A DNA stretch of 64,000 bases from an uncultured Bacteroidota bacterium (GTDB lineage Bacteria; Bacteroidota; Bacteroidia; Bacteroidales; GCA-2748055): assembly GCA_937129385.1 (NCBI GenBank), contig CAKZNC010000102.1, positions 18,194 through 82,193 of the forward strand. The letters run 5' to 3'. Under the pieces are notes generated by a model that saw only the letters and a list, made by a program, of their open reading frames with translations, ran no database searches and was not told where the DNA came from. The translations under genes and the position numbers were made by a program. Shown here one piece after another: positions 9,203 to 17,742 of this stretch. The first letter of the stretch is position 1. Each line of letters begins with the position of its first letter.

Positions 9203-10618
9203 ATGAAAACCAAACTTCACAGCCTTCTTTTAATCCTGCCACTCCTCTTGCAGGGATGTAATACTTCTCGGGATACAGCTAACGAAACTCCCAATATTAT
9301 CTACATTATGGCCGACGACCTTGGTTATGGAGATATCGGGGCCTTCGGGCAGAAGATTATTGAAACACCAGGGCTGGACCAGCTCGCAAGAGAGGGAATC
9401 ATATTTACCGACCATTACGCCGGCAATACAGTTTGTGCGCCCTCAAGGTGTTCACTGATGACCGGTAAACATCCTGGTCATGCAATTGTCAGAGGCAATA
9501 TGCAATATCCACCGTCGGGCCAGTTGCCCCTTCCAGAAGGCACTGTTACAGTTTCCTCTCTTTTAAGATCTGCCGGGTATACCACAGGTATGATCGGGAA
9601 ATGGGGTCTGGGAAATATTGGGAACAGTGGTGATCCAGCAAATTTTGGCTGGGATTTCTATTATGGCTATCTCGACCAGGTACTCGCACATAATTATTAT
9701 CCGGAATTCCTCTATAAAAACGGGGAGAAAGTGTACCTGGACAATGAAGTAAAATATCTTGCAGACACCTTCTGGCACAAAGGCCTTGGCAGTTACAGCA
9801 CGGTGCAGAACGACTATTCCCACGACCTCTTTACCGTGGAAGCGCTGAATTTTATAGAGAAGAACAAAGAAGGGCCTTTCTTCCTCTACCTTCCATATAC
9901 GATCCCGCACGACAACGGGGAGGCTCCTGCAGGGGAGAAACAGGAAGTGCCTGACCAGGGGATCTATTCCTCCAGGGATGACTGGGACAATGAATCCAGG
10001 GGTTATGCTGCAATGATCACATTGATGGATCATGACATAGGAAAGATTGTAGAGCTACTTAAAAGTCTGGAAATAGAAAAGAATACCCTGGTAATATTTA
10101 CCAGTGACAATGGGCCGATGCCTGACCAGGAATTTACCGAAAGATTTGACAGTAACGGTCCGCTTAAAGGAGGGAAACGTGATATGTACGAGGGAGGAAT
10201 CCGGATCCCCTTCGTGGCATGGTGGCCGGGTTCAATAGAAGCGGGCAGGAAATCTGACCATATAAGCGCATTCTGGGATTTTCTTCCCACTGCATGCGAA
10301 ATCGCCGGTATTGATAGTCCGCCAGAAACGGACGGAATCTCATATCTTCCTGAACTGCTTGGCAAAAGCCAGGAAAAACATGACTATTTATATTGGGAAT
10401 CACCCTTACAAGGATTCATGACCGCCGTAAGAGCAGGTAAATGGAAAGCTGTGCAACCCGGATTCAATAAGCCCTTGGAACTCTATAACCTGGAAACAGA
10501 TATCGGGGAAGATATCAACCTGGCATCTGAACGCAAGGATATTATGAAGAGGATGGCAAACATCATCCAGGAGGCCCATTCTCCATCTGAATATTTTCCG
10601 CGGCCAGACGAGGAATAA
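9203..10618 (+). CDS. Lipoprotein sulfatase (arylsulfatase family, type I formylglycine)
   Basis: The 471-residue protein begins with a lipoprotein signal, LLLILPLLLQGC, placing the lipidated cysteine near residue 19. The sulfatase core starts with NIIYIMADDLGYGDIGAFGQ (metal-binding Asp pair). The catalytic motif is CAPSRCSLMTGKH with Cys near residue 78, the CxPSR form that sulfatase-maturing enzyme converts to formylglycine. VIFTSDNGPMP supplies further metal ligands. It should release sulfate from sulfated glycans or small esters at the cell surface or periplasm. No maturase or polysaccharide-utilisation genes are in the window, so the substrate is unknown. It converges with the minus-strand oxidoreductase genes. 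Confidence 0.9.
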   Translation: MKTKLHSLLLILPLLLQGCNTSRDTANETPNIIYIMADDLGYGDIGAFGQKIIETPGLDQLAREGIIFTDHYAGNTVCAPSRCSLMTGKHPGHAIVRGNMQYPPSGQLPLPEGTVTVSSLLRSAGYTTGMIGKWGLGNIGNSGDPANFGWDFYYGYLDQVLAHNYYPEFLYKNGEKVYLDNEVKYLADTFWHKGLGSYSTVQNDYSHDLFTVEALNFIEKNKEGPFFLYLPYTIPHDNGEAPAGEKQEVPDQGIYSSRDDWDNESRGYAAMITLMDHDIGKIVELLKSLEIEKNTLVIFTSDNGPMPDQEFTERFDSNGPLKGGKRDMYEGGIRIPFVAWWPGSIEAGRKSDHISAFWDFLPTACEIAGIDSPPETDGISYLPELLGKSQEKHDYLYWESPLQGFMTAVRAGKWKAVQPGFNKPLELYNLETDIGEDINLASERKDIMKRMANIIQEAHSPSEYFPRPDEE

Positions 10619-10621
10619 TGA

Positions 10622-11179
10622 TCAACTGGCGGCCAGCCTGGCCTCCTTCACGATCTCCATACCCCTGTGAATGGCCTGCTCATTGGCAGGAATAAGGTGG
10701 TGATGCCTTTCAGGAAGTGAGCTTTTGAGACCTTTGATCACATTTTCAACATCCACTACGGGGTTAATCTTCAGGTAAGCTCCCAGGACGATCATGTTGA
10801 AAGTTTTCGTTGAGGACATTTTTGCAGCCTCTGCTGCAGCTTCAATTTTAAAGACCCTGATGTCGTCACGCTCCGGATGCCGGGTAATACCATTGGGGTC
10901 ATACAATAAAAGTCCTCCCGGCTTTACTGCCTCTTCAAATTTATCAAGTGACTGCTGGTTCAGGATGATCGCAGTATCATAACTATGCAGTACTGGAGAA
11001 CTTACCCTTTCATCGCTAAGGATTACGGTGACGTTTGCTGTTCCACCCCTCATTTCGGGCCCGTATGATGGCATCCAGCTTACCTCCTGCTCCTGCATTA
11101 TTCCTGAATAGGCAAGGATCTTACCCATTGAAAGTACGCCCTGTCCGCCGAAACCAGCAATAATTATTTCTTCAGTCAT
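10622..11179 (-). CDS. 2-oxoacid:ferredoxin oxidoreductase, gamma subunit
   Basis: The 185-residue protein starts EEIIIAGFGGQGVLSMGKILAYSG and contains SWMPSYGPEMRGGTANVTVILSDERVSSP, the typical gamma-subunit blocks (pyruvate/ketoisovalerate oxidoreductase catalytic domain). It is the last gene of the delta-alpha-beta-gamma set. The complex decarboxylates a 2-oxoacid to acyl-CoA while reducing ferredoxin. Substrate (2-oxoglutarate or branched-chain oxoacid) cannot be fixed from this subunit. Confidence 0.93.
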   Translation of the reverse strand: MTEEIIIAGFGGQGVLSMGKILAYSGIMQEQEVSWMPSYGPEMRGGTANVTVILSDERVSSPVLHSYDTAIILNQQSLDKFEEAVKPGGLLLYDPNGITRHPERDDIRVFKIEAAAEAAKMSSTKTFNMIVLGAYLKINPVVDVENVIKGLKSSLPERHHHLIPANEQAIHRGMEIVKEARLAAS

Positions 11180-11206
11180 AATATTCGTTTTAGTCTGGGA
11201 TTCAAT

Positions 11207-12004
11207 TTAAACCAGGTCCTTCATCAGGTCTTTTACGATTTTACCATCAACCTTCATGTCGCCCAAAGGGTAAGATGGAAACATATGCTCCTCCATCCAT
11301 ACATTGGATTCATTGGGACTCATTTTCCAACCCGAATTACAGTTGGATACGATCTCAATAAAGGACATGCCCTTTTTCTCCCTCTGAACTTCGAACGCCT
11401 TGCGGATGGCCTTTTTGGTCTTCCTGACATTCCCTGGCTTATGGACTGCCTGGCGGGTTACAAAATTTGTTCCCGGAAGCTGCGCAACAAGTTCGGTGAT
11501 CTTCAATGGATGTCCCATCGACTGCAAATCACGACCATAGGGCGAGGTTGATGATTTCATCCCTTCCAGCGTAGTGGGAGCCATCTGGCCACCTGTCATA
11601 CCATAGATCCCGTTGTTGATAAAGATGATAGTAATGTCCTCACCCCTGTTACAGGCATGGATAGTTTCTGCTGTGCCAATGGCAGCAAGGTCGCCATCTC
11701 CCTGGTAAGTAAAAACAAATTTATCTGGCCATAGCCTTTTGATCCCGGTAGCAACTGCTGGTGCCCTGCCATGTGCTGCCTGGGACATGTCAATGTCCAT
11801 AAAGTCATATGCCAGAACAGAACAACCTACCGGCGCTATTCCGATGGTTTGCTCCTGTATTTCCATCTCTTCCACAACCTCCATGACCAGGTGATGCACG
11901 GTTCCGTGACCACAACCCGGACAATACGAGAGTGTTGCATCGGTCATAAGAGAGGTGCGTTGATGCACCAGGTTTTCCGGTTTGATTATCTCTTTGATAT
12001 CCAT
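11207..12004 (-). CDS. 2-oxoacid:ferredoxin oxidoreductase, beta subunit (TPP-binding)
   Basis: The 265-residue protein carries SYCPGCGHGTVHHL near its start and the thiamine diphosphate motif GDGDLAAIGTAETIHACNRGEDITIIFINN. APVGCSVL and GRAPAVATGIKRLWPDK are also family blocks. It binds TPP and performs the decarboxylation. Its ATG overlaps the alpha-subunit stop as TAATG, indicating coupled translation. Valine-type and 2-oxoglutarate-type enzymes share these features. Confidence 0.94.
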   Translation of the reverse strand: MDIKEIIKPENLVHQRTSLMTDATLSYCPGCGHGTVHHLVMEVVEEMEIQEQTIGIAPVGCSVLAYDFMDIDMSQAAHGRAPAVATGIKRLWPDKFVFTYQGDGDLAAIGTAETIHACNRGEDITIIFINNGIYGMTGGQMAPTTLEGMKSSTSPYGRDLQSMGHPLKITELVAQLPGTNFVTRQAVHKPGNVRKTKKAIRKAFEVQREKKGMSFIEIVSNCNSGWKMSPNESNVWMEEHMFPSYPLGDMKVDGKIVKDLMKDLV

Positions 12005-13074
12005 TAGTATCCTCCCATTAATTTTTCATCAATTGCTTTTAAGACATCATCGGGTGAAAAGATCTTGCCACCCGGAGTCCCATAGTGATAGACCGGAACC
12101 CTGCCGTTAACTGCCAGCATGACATCTTCCACCATCTGACCCGTATTAAGTTCTACGGAAAGGATGCCCTTTACCTGCCTGGCCAACTTTGAGATGATTG
12201 CATCAGGAAATGGAAAAAGGGTAATGGGTCGCAGGAGTCCCAGCTTCTTGCCCCGGCTTCTTGCCTCATCTACTGCTTTCTGACAAATCCGTGAGCTTGA
12301 TCCATAGGCCACAAGCAAAAACTCAGCATCTTCACAATCAAATGTTTCATACATCACATCGTCCGACATGCTGTCGTACTTTTCCTTCAGTCTCATATTA
12401 TGCTGGTACTGTTTATCTGGATCCAGGTTCAGAGAGGTGATGATATTCCGTTCCCGGTCTTTCGTCTTTCCTGTGATCACCCAGCTCTGGTCAAATTCCT
12501 TCACCCGCTCCTTCTGATCGGGCAATTCTACCTTCTCCATCATCTGGCCGATCAAACCATCAGAAAGGATCATCACCGGATTCCTGTATTTAAATGCCAG
12601 CTCCATTCCTTTGTCCACAAAATCTGCCATTTCCTGCACCGAAGCGGGTGCCAGCACTACCAACCTGTAATCGCCATGTCCGCCACCTTTGGTGGCCTGG
12701 AAATAATCGGCCTGGGAAGGCTGTATTGTTCCGAGCCCAGGTCCACCTCTTACAACATTCAGTATAAGGCATGGCAGTTCGGCTCCGGCAATGTAGCTGA
12801 TCCCTTCCATTTTCAGACTGATACCCGGACTGGAGGAGGAGGTCATCACCTTTTTCCCCGTTCCTGCAGCTCCATATACCATATTGATTGCAGCAATCTC
12901 ACTTTCTGCCTGGAGTACGACCATTCCGGTACGTTCCTCGGGTTTTTGCAGCATCAGGTATTCCAGCACTTCAGACTGGGGTGTGATCGGATATCCGAAA
13001 TATGCATCCACACCTGCTCGAATAGCAGCCTCCGCAACCGCTTCATTGCCTTTCATTAATCGAAGTTCTCCCAT
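12004..13074 (-). CDS. 2-oxoacid:ferredoxin oxidoreductase, alpha subunit (VorB/KorA-like)
   Basis: The 356-residue protein matches the alpha subunit commonly annotated VorB: LMKGNEAVAEAAIRAGVDAYFGYPITPQSEVLEYL, VLQAESEIAAINMVYGAAGTGKKVMTSSSSPGISLKMEGISY, and VVRGGPGLGTIQPSQADYFQATKGGGHGDYRLVVLAP. The short form without an N-terminal gamma fusion is usual for four-subunit enzymes. It probably oxidises branched-chain 2-oxoacids (or 2-oxoglutarate) to the CoA thioester with ferredoxin as acceptor. The neighbouring aminotransferase and ADP-forming acyl-CoA synthetase favour an amino-acid-derived substrate. Confidence 0.93.
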   Translation of the reverse strand: MGELRLMKGNEAVAEAAIRAGVDAYFGYPITPQSEVLEYLMLQKPEERTGMVVLQAESEIAAINMVYGAAGTGKKVMTSSSSPGISLKMEGISYIAGAELPCLILNVVRGGPGLGTIQPSQADYFQATKGGGHGDYRLVVLAPASVQEMADFVDKGMELAFKYRNPVMILSDGLIGQMMEKVELPDQKERVKEFDQSWVITGKTKDRERNIITSLNLDPDKQYQHNMRLKEKYDSMSDDVMYETFDCEDAEFLLVAYGSSSRICQKAVDEARSRGKKLGLLRPITLFPFPDAIISKLARQVKGILSVELNTGQMVEDVMLAVNGRVPVYHYGTPGGKIFSPDDVLKAIDEKLMGGY

Positions 13075-13087
13075 ATCTGTGTGTTTT

Positions 13088-13312
13088 TTAAGCTTTTACC
13101 CTGTATACAGTTATCACACCATCCGGACAAACAATTGAACAATTCGCACACCCCGTGCAAGTCTCCGGTTTTTCCATGTAAGCATAATGATATCCCTTCC
13201 CATTCACCTCGCTGGCCATTGCAATGGTATCGGCCGGACAGTTCACCATGCAGACTTCGCAACCTTTGCAGCGTTCATTGTCAACAACGATTGCTCCTCT
13301 CATTTTTCCCAT
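13088..13312 (-). CDS. 2-oxoacid:ferredoxin oxidoreductase, delta subunit (2[4Fe-4S] ferredoxin)
   Basis: The 74-residue protein carries two CxxCxxCxxxC cluster motifs: CKGCEVCMVNCP and CTGCANCSIVCP. It should pass electrons from the catalytic subunits to free ferredoxin. A second ATG at 13303 (MRGAIVVDNERC) is an equally good start. It is the first gene of the delta-alpha-beta-gamma set. The 188 bases before it and after the aminotransferase gene could hold a promoter, but none is clear. Confidence 0.94.
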   Translation of the reverse strand: MGKMRGAIVVDNERCKGCEVCMVNCPADTIAMASEVNGKGYHYAYMEKPETCTGCANCSIVCPDGVITVYRVKA

Positions 13313-13500
13313 AATTCAGGTATATTAAATTTTTCAGTCTCAATATATAATGTCCCGTTCCCTTGTTCTTAAGCTCAATATTCAGTACCTCTCAAAACCA
13401 CATCGACAAAGTATGGAGTTCCCGGCGATATTAAAAAAAAGTTATCCCCGTATGAATTCTTTTGTCCCAAATCCCCCCTATTTAGAAGGATTATTTATAG

Positions 13501-14817
13501 TCATGCAGGATGATCTTCAGAAAAACACTTTAACCTGTATTCCAGGTCATCAAACTGTTCTCTCCTCACTTGTGACACGCATGCGCGAACCCCTTCAGGA
13601 TAGGCGCTGCCCGTAATGTTCAGTGCAATCGCACTGATCCCGTAATACAGCATCTCCTCCACCAACTGTGTACCGTCAAATCCAGGGTAGGCAAGTGTAA
13701 AATAAAATCCGTCTGCAATCGGTTCATCAATGTCCGTTTCATAGACAATCCGAAATCCGTACCTGGTGAAAAGCTCCTTCATGATCCTGGCTTTTTTGCC
13801 ATATTCACTGACCACCTCGATAAAATTATATTCACCGTCATTGGCAGCCTTTAACATCGCCGCAAGCGCATACTGCGGCGTGTGGGCGGCTCCGGCAGAT
13901 AAGGCATATAAAGCCCCGTAGATCATTGCATGGCTGAACTTATCTGAATTGTAATATCTTTTCAAATCCGGAAATCTCCTGTTGTACAGTTCTGACGAAA
14001 CAACCATCATTCCGATCCTTTGCCCTGCATAACTGAATGCCTTTGAACTTGAGATCAGCATCAGCCAGTTGTCGGTATACCTCGCAGCTGTCGCCTGGTA
14101 AGGTGGCTTCCCTGGGGTTGACATATCTTTTCTGAAATCCATCCCGAAATAGGCGAGGTCTTCGATGACCGTTACATCATATTTCCTGGATATCTTGCCA
14201 ATGATCTCCAGTTCCTGCTCTGTGAGACAAATCCATGAAGGGTTGTTCGGATTTGAATACAATAGCGAGGAGTATCTGCCCATGTTGATCTCCTCCTCAA
14301 GTTTTGCTTCAAGCTTGTCACCCCTGTAATCGTAAAGGTCAAATGAACCAAATGAATGTCCCAGCACCAGGCATTGCTGTTTCTGAACCGGGAATCCAGG
14401 ATCAAGGAATAGTGTTCCTGTCCTGTAATGATCCGAACGGTTGACCACCATGAAAGAGGCCATGCCTCCCATCATCGATCCCACGGTAGGGATGCAACAT
14501 TCTGGCGGTACATCAATATCCATGAACAGTTTCACGAACCTTGAGACCTCATTTTTCAATGTAGGAATCCCTTCAATATTCGGATATCTGGAGGCCACAC
14601 CAGATTTGAGGGCTTTTATCTCGGCTTCTACACCCACTTCAGCAGGCTCAAGTCCGGGAACTCCCATCTCCATCCTGATGAATTCATTTCCGGTCTCCTC
14701 CTGTATATCATTGACTATTTTTACAATCTCTCGGATCGTTCCGCGACCGACCGGGTGAATGCCAAAATCATTGATGACTTTGCTGACAATATCAGAATTA
14801 ATTGGGGTCTTCCTCAT
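13501..14817 (-). CDS. Class I/II PLP-dependent aminotransferase
   Basis: The 438-residue protein has the fold-type I pattern: YPNIEGIPTLKNEVSRF, SNPNNPSWICLTEQEL (the NPNNP motif), VIEDLAYFGMD (the Asp that binds the PLP pyridine) and SSSKAFSYAGQRIG with the PLP lysine. The C-terminal end SAYPEGVRACVSQVRREQFDDLEYRL contains the substrate-binding Arg. It lies between an ADP-forming acyl-CoA synthetase and the 2-oxoacid:ferredoxin oxidoreductase, so it probably supplies that enzyme with 2-oxoacids by transamination. The exact amino acid is unknown. Confidence 0.88.
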   Translation of the reverse strand: MRKTPINSDIVSKVINDFGIHPVGRGTIREIVKIVNDIQEETGNEFIRMEMGVPGLEPAEVGVEAEIKALKSGVASRYPNIEGIPTLKNEVSRFVKLFMDIDVPPECCIPTVGSMMGGMASFMVVNRSDHYRTGTLFLDPGFPVQKQQCLVLGHSFGSFDLYDYRGDKLEAKLEEEINMGRYSSLLYSNPNNPSWICLTEQELEIIGKISRKYDVTVIEDLAYFGMDFRKDMSTPGKPPYQATAARYTDNWLMLISSSKAFSYAGQRIGMMVVSSELYNRRFPDLKRYYNSDKFSHAMIYGALYALSAGAAHTPQYALAAMLKAANDGEYNFIEVVSEYGKKARIMKELFTRYGFRIVYETDIDEPIADGFYFTLAYPGFDGTQLVEEMLYYGISAIALNITGSAYPEGVRACVSQVRREQFDDLEYRLKCFSEDHPA

Positions 14818-14933
14818 TCCTTCTTTTTTGCACCGTGAAAATAAAAATTGATAACAAAACCAGGGGTGCCGTTTAACATATTACCTATGTGTTCTTGAAC
14901 TTATCATCCCTCAGAATAATCAATATCACCTGT

Positions 14934-16997
14934 TTATGAGTCCAGGCCGACTCTGACCCTTGCATCAACAACTGTCAAACCATCCTTTCCTGCGATCAGG
15001 GGATTCATATCCAGTTCTCTGATCTCAGGTGTATACCTGAGAACTGTGGAGAGCCTGACAATGATTTCAGCAAACTTTTCTGTATCTACACCTTGCTGCC
15101 CCCTGGTTCCTTTAAGTAATTCGTATGACCGCAACTTTTCAATCATGCTATTTGCTTCCGGAAAGGTCAATGGAGCGAGGCCGGAACTGATATCCTTCAG
15201 GGTCTCAACGAAGATTCCACCCAGACCACACATGACCACATGTCCGTATTTCTCCTCATACACAGCCCCGATAAACAATTCAGTTCCACTAAGCATCGGT
15301 TGTAGAAGCACACCCTCAAATCCTTCAATATGTCTCATCTCATCAAAGGCTCTCTCCACCTCGACCAGGCTTTCCAGCCCAAGCACCACCCCACCTACAT
15401 CAGTCTTGTGAAGCGGTCCGACCACCTTCATCACGAGGGGATACCCCAGATCGTCTGCTATCTTTTCGAGTGCATCCGGATCATTTACAACAGCTTCTTT
15501 GACAGCAGGGATTCCCGCATGTAGAAACAGCTCCTTCACATCTGCGGGAGTCATGTATCCATCACCAGACCGGTCAATCAATGTCCGAATGGATTTAATG
15601 TCAATTCCGTCCATGAAAATGCTCTCCCCGGCCGGCTTCGGAGTCTGGCTGATATTTACCAGTGCCCTGCCAAGAATGACTTCATCGGAAAAATTCAGGT
15701 GGCCATAGGACAAAAATTGCTCAATTTCAGAAGCCGCCGTTGTTACAGAAGGTAACACGGGATAAACAGGTTTCCTGCTCTTGCACATATGCTTATGAAC
15801 CTCCTCATATACATCATATACAGGTGCCAGGCCGGGAGTTCCAAAAATCAGGATCACCCCGTCAATCTTTTCAAACCTGTTTTCACAGTATTCCAGGCTG
15901 AGCCGGACATGTTCAGCTGTACCGGTGGCAAGAATATCGATGGGGTTTGCCACGGATGAACCCGGGAAGAGATTTTCAAGCAGATCGTCAGCATCTTCCC
16001 CCGAAAGTTTTGGGACATCCAGCTGGCCCTCGGCCAGCGCATCGGTGAGCATTACCGCTGGTCCGCCTGCATGGGTGATGATAGCATAATTTTTTTCCGG
16101 CAACTCCGGGTAGAGAAGGATGCCGGCCACCGTTGCCAGCTCTTCCCTTCCAAAGCACCTGATGATTCCTGCCTTCCTGAACAGAGCATCCACAGCCTGG
16201 TCGGAACTTGCCATGGCGCCAGTATGCGATGAAGCAGCCCGTGATCCTGCTTCTGAAGTCCCCGCTTTAATGGCTGCAATCCTGCAACCCTTCCTGATCA
16301 GGCTGGAGGCATGTTTCAGCAACTTATCGGGATTCCCAATGGATTCAAAATAGAGGATCTTTACCCTGGAGCTGATGCCATCCTCATAGGTATTGTCCAT
16401 ATATTCAAGGACATCCTCTACGCCGTTCTGTGCTGAATTACCAACTGAAAAAACACTGTTGAATTTCAATCCCTTCTGCAATCCCGCTTCCATGATAAAC
16501 ACCGCAGTGGCACCACTTCCTGAAATAAAATCACATCCTGCCCTGTCCAGCTTTGGTATAGGAAGGGTGAATACCCCCTGGTATCCCGGGGTCATCACAC
16601 CAATACAATTAGGTCCGATCAGGGAGGCTTCATAGCTGTTACATATCTCCGTAATCCTTCTTTCGATATCTGCCCCCTCCTGGTCTTCCTCACTGAAACC
16701 TGCAGAAATGATCACAAAAGCCCTGGTAGATTTCTTTGATGCCAGGTAATCAACTGTCTCAACACAGAACTTCGCTGGAATCGCCAGGATTGCCATTTCT
16801 GAATCGGGTAATTCAGATAACTCCCTGAAGCAACTGTCATCCTGGATCTTGTCCTCCTTAGGATTCATTGGATAAAGTTTACCCGTGAATGTCCCGGATT
16901 TGAGGTTATGGTAGATCTTGCCCCCTGGTTTGGAAATGTTATTGGAAGCACCAACAATCGCAATGCTCTTCGGATCAATAAGTTGACGTGTAATCAT
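14934..16997 (-). CDS. acdAB: ADP-forming acetate/acyl-CoA synthetase, fused alpha-beta
   Basis: The 687-residue protein joins both halves of the NDP-forming acyl-CoA synthetase. Residues 1-450 hold the CoA-binding domain (SIAIVGASNNISKPGGKIYHNL), GPNCIGVMTPGYQG and SSHTGAMASSDQAVDALFRKAGI with the phosphorylated-His region. Residues 480-687 hold the ATP-grasp half (LGYPLVMKVVGPLHKTDVGGVVLGL). It turns acyl-CoA, ADP and phosphate into acid, CoA and ATP. With the aminotransferase and oxidoreductase it completes an energy-conserving route from amino acid to organic acid, as known for peptide-fermenting anaerobes. A TATCTTTG box 20 bases upstream supports the ATG at 16997. Confidence 0.93.
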   Translation of the reverse strand: MITRQLIDPKSIAIVGASNNISKPGGKIYHNLKSGTFTGKLYPMNPKEDKIQDDSCFRELSELPDSEMAILAIPAKFCVETVDYLASKKSTRAFVIISAGFSEEDQEGADIERRITEICNSYEASLIGPNCIGVMTPGYQGVFTLPIPKLDRAGCDFISGSGATAVFIMEAGLQKGLKFNSVFSVGNSAQNGVEDVLEYMDNTYEDGISSRVKILYFESIGNPDKLLKHASSLIRKGCRIAAIKAGTSEAGSRAASSHTGAMASSDQAVDALFRKAGIIRCFGREELATVAGILLYPELPEKNYAIITHAGGPAVMLTDALAEGQLDVPKLSGEDADDLLENLFPGSSVANPIDILATGTAEHVRLSLEYCENRFEKIDGVILIFGTPGLAPVYDVYEEVHKHMCKSRKPVYPVLPSVTTAASEIEQFLSYGHLNFSDEVILGRALVNISQTPKPAGESIFMDGIDIKSIRTLIDRSGDGYMTPADVKELFLHAGIPAVKEAVVNDPDALEKIADDLGYPLVMKVVGPLHKTDVGGVVLGLESLVEVERAFDEMRHIEGFEGVLLQPMLSGTELFIGAVYEEKYGHVVMCGLGGIFVETLKDISSGLAPLTFPEANSMIEKLRSYELLKGTRGQQGVDTEKFAEIIVRLSTVLRYTPEIRELDMNPLIAGKDGLTVVDARVRVGLDS

Positions 16998-17017
16998 CTG
17001 GTGTGTTTTAGGCCTTC

Positions 17018-17025
17018 CAAAGATA
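17018..17025 (-). promoter_or_regulatory. -7 box TATCTTTG upstream of the acyl-CoA synthetase gene
   Basis: Read on the minus strand the sequence is TATCTTTG, an exact TAnnTTTG match, 20 bases before the ATG at 16997. No clear TTTG -33 element is seen. It suggests that the fermentation genes have their own promoter separate from the rex/hydrogenase region upstream. Confidence 0.5.
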
Positions 17026-17322
17026 AAAAAGGCACGCGTTACATCTGAATGTATCCCCGTGTCTTAAAACATAACTCTTTCCAAATTTTCCACCTTACAG
17101 GGCAAATCTGCACCTAAACAGAAATAGAAAGATCAGTTTTTCGAAAAAAAAACAGAAAAGGAATGTGAAACAGGTCTGGAAGTGTATTGAAAATAGTGAC
17201 CAGCTGAAACAGATATAATTATTATTAATTTGAGCCGACACCAGTCTTATGGGTGGTCATTATATCGCATTATATTGATCATGAGTGGATTGGAATGAGT
17301 GGAGATGATTTGAAATCGGGCA
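17026..17322. other. Intergenic stretch without recognisable gene
   Basis: This A/T-rich stretch lies between the acyl-CoA synthetase promoter box and the structured element at 17323-17382. I see no ORF with family features, no tRNA and no convincing repeat. A short A-run palindrome (GTTTTTCGAAAAAAAAAC, about 17133-17150) is the only local feature. Confidence 0.5.
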
Positions 17323-17382
17323 AAAAAATAAGGCAGACTGCTACTCTCCCTAAAACCCTCAAAAAGATTCGCAGTCTGCCTT
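17323..17382 (-). terminator. Long hairpin with 12-bp perfect stem and T-run: terminator, or 3' end of a structured RNA
   Basis: AAGGCAGACTGC (17330-17341) and GCAGTCTGCCTT (17371-17382) are perfect inverted repeats separated by 29 bases. On the minus strand the second arm is followed by ATTTTTTTG, the form of an intrinsic terminator. The long loop can itself pair (TCTTTT with GGGAGA, allowing G-U), giving an extended hairpin with an internal loop. That is more elaborate than a plain terminator. It lies downstream of the TM1266-family gene and may end the hydrogenase/rex transcripts. About 100 bases upstream on the same strand are unusually A/T- and repeat-rich, so a separate small RNA ending here is also possible. 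Confidence 0.65.
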
Positions 17383-17481
17383 GCACCCCAACAATTACTT
17401 TCACAAATTAAACCCCCAAACGTTAAAATTGTTGTTAACGGAAGTCATTTTAACAAAAAAATGAGGTTCTTTTAACATTTG

Positions 17482-17724
17482 TCAGTTTGCAAGGACAGAT
17501 CTTACCCTGATTCCATCAAGTCTGCCGAGTTTTCCGGTCAATGATCCAATTTCATCTGTTGTTCCTTCGAGTACCAGCGAGACGATATTGACCTGTTTTT
17601 CGCGAAGCGGTATGCCCTGCCTCCCGAGGATCAGGTCGGAATGGGAGGAAATGATCCTGTTCAACCGTTCGACCTGGCCAGAGGATTCGATAAGAATGAT
17701 CACTGTTCCTATTCTTTTTTCCAT
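17482..17724 (-). CDS. TM1266-family iron-only hydrogenase system regulator (ACT-like)
   Basis: The 80-residue protein starts MEKRIGTVIILIESSGQVERLNRIISSHSDLILGRQGIPL and ends IGSLTGKLGRLDGIRVRSVLAN. This matches the small ACT-like proteins typified by Thermotoga TM1266, which occur with [FeFe]-hydrogenase genes and are annotated as putative regulators of that system. The track start at 17739 is a TTG; the ATG at 17724 fits the family start. It lies 18 bases after the DUF4139 gene and in the same direction as rex and hydABC. Its effector and mechanism are unknown. Confidence 0.85.
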   Translation of the reverse strand: MEKRIGTVIILIESSGQVERLNRIISSHSDLILGRQGIPLREKQVNIVSLVLEGTTDEIGSLTGKLGRLDGIRVRSVLAN

Positions 17725-17742
17725 AGATATTGAAAACAAAAG

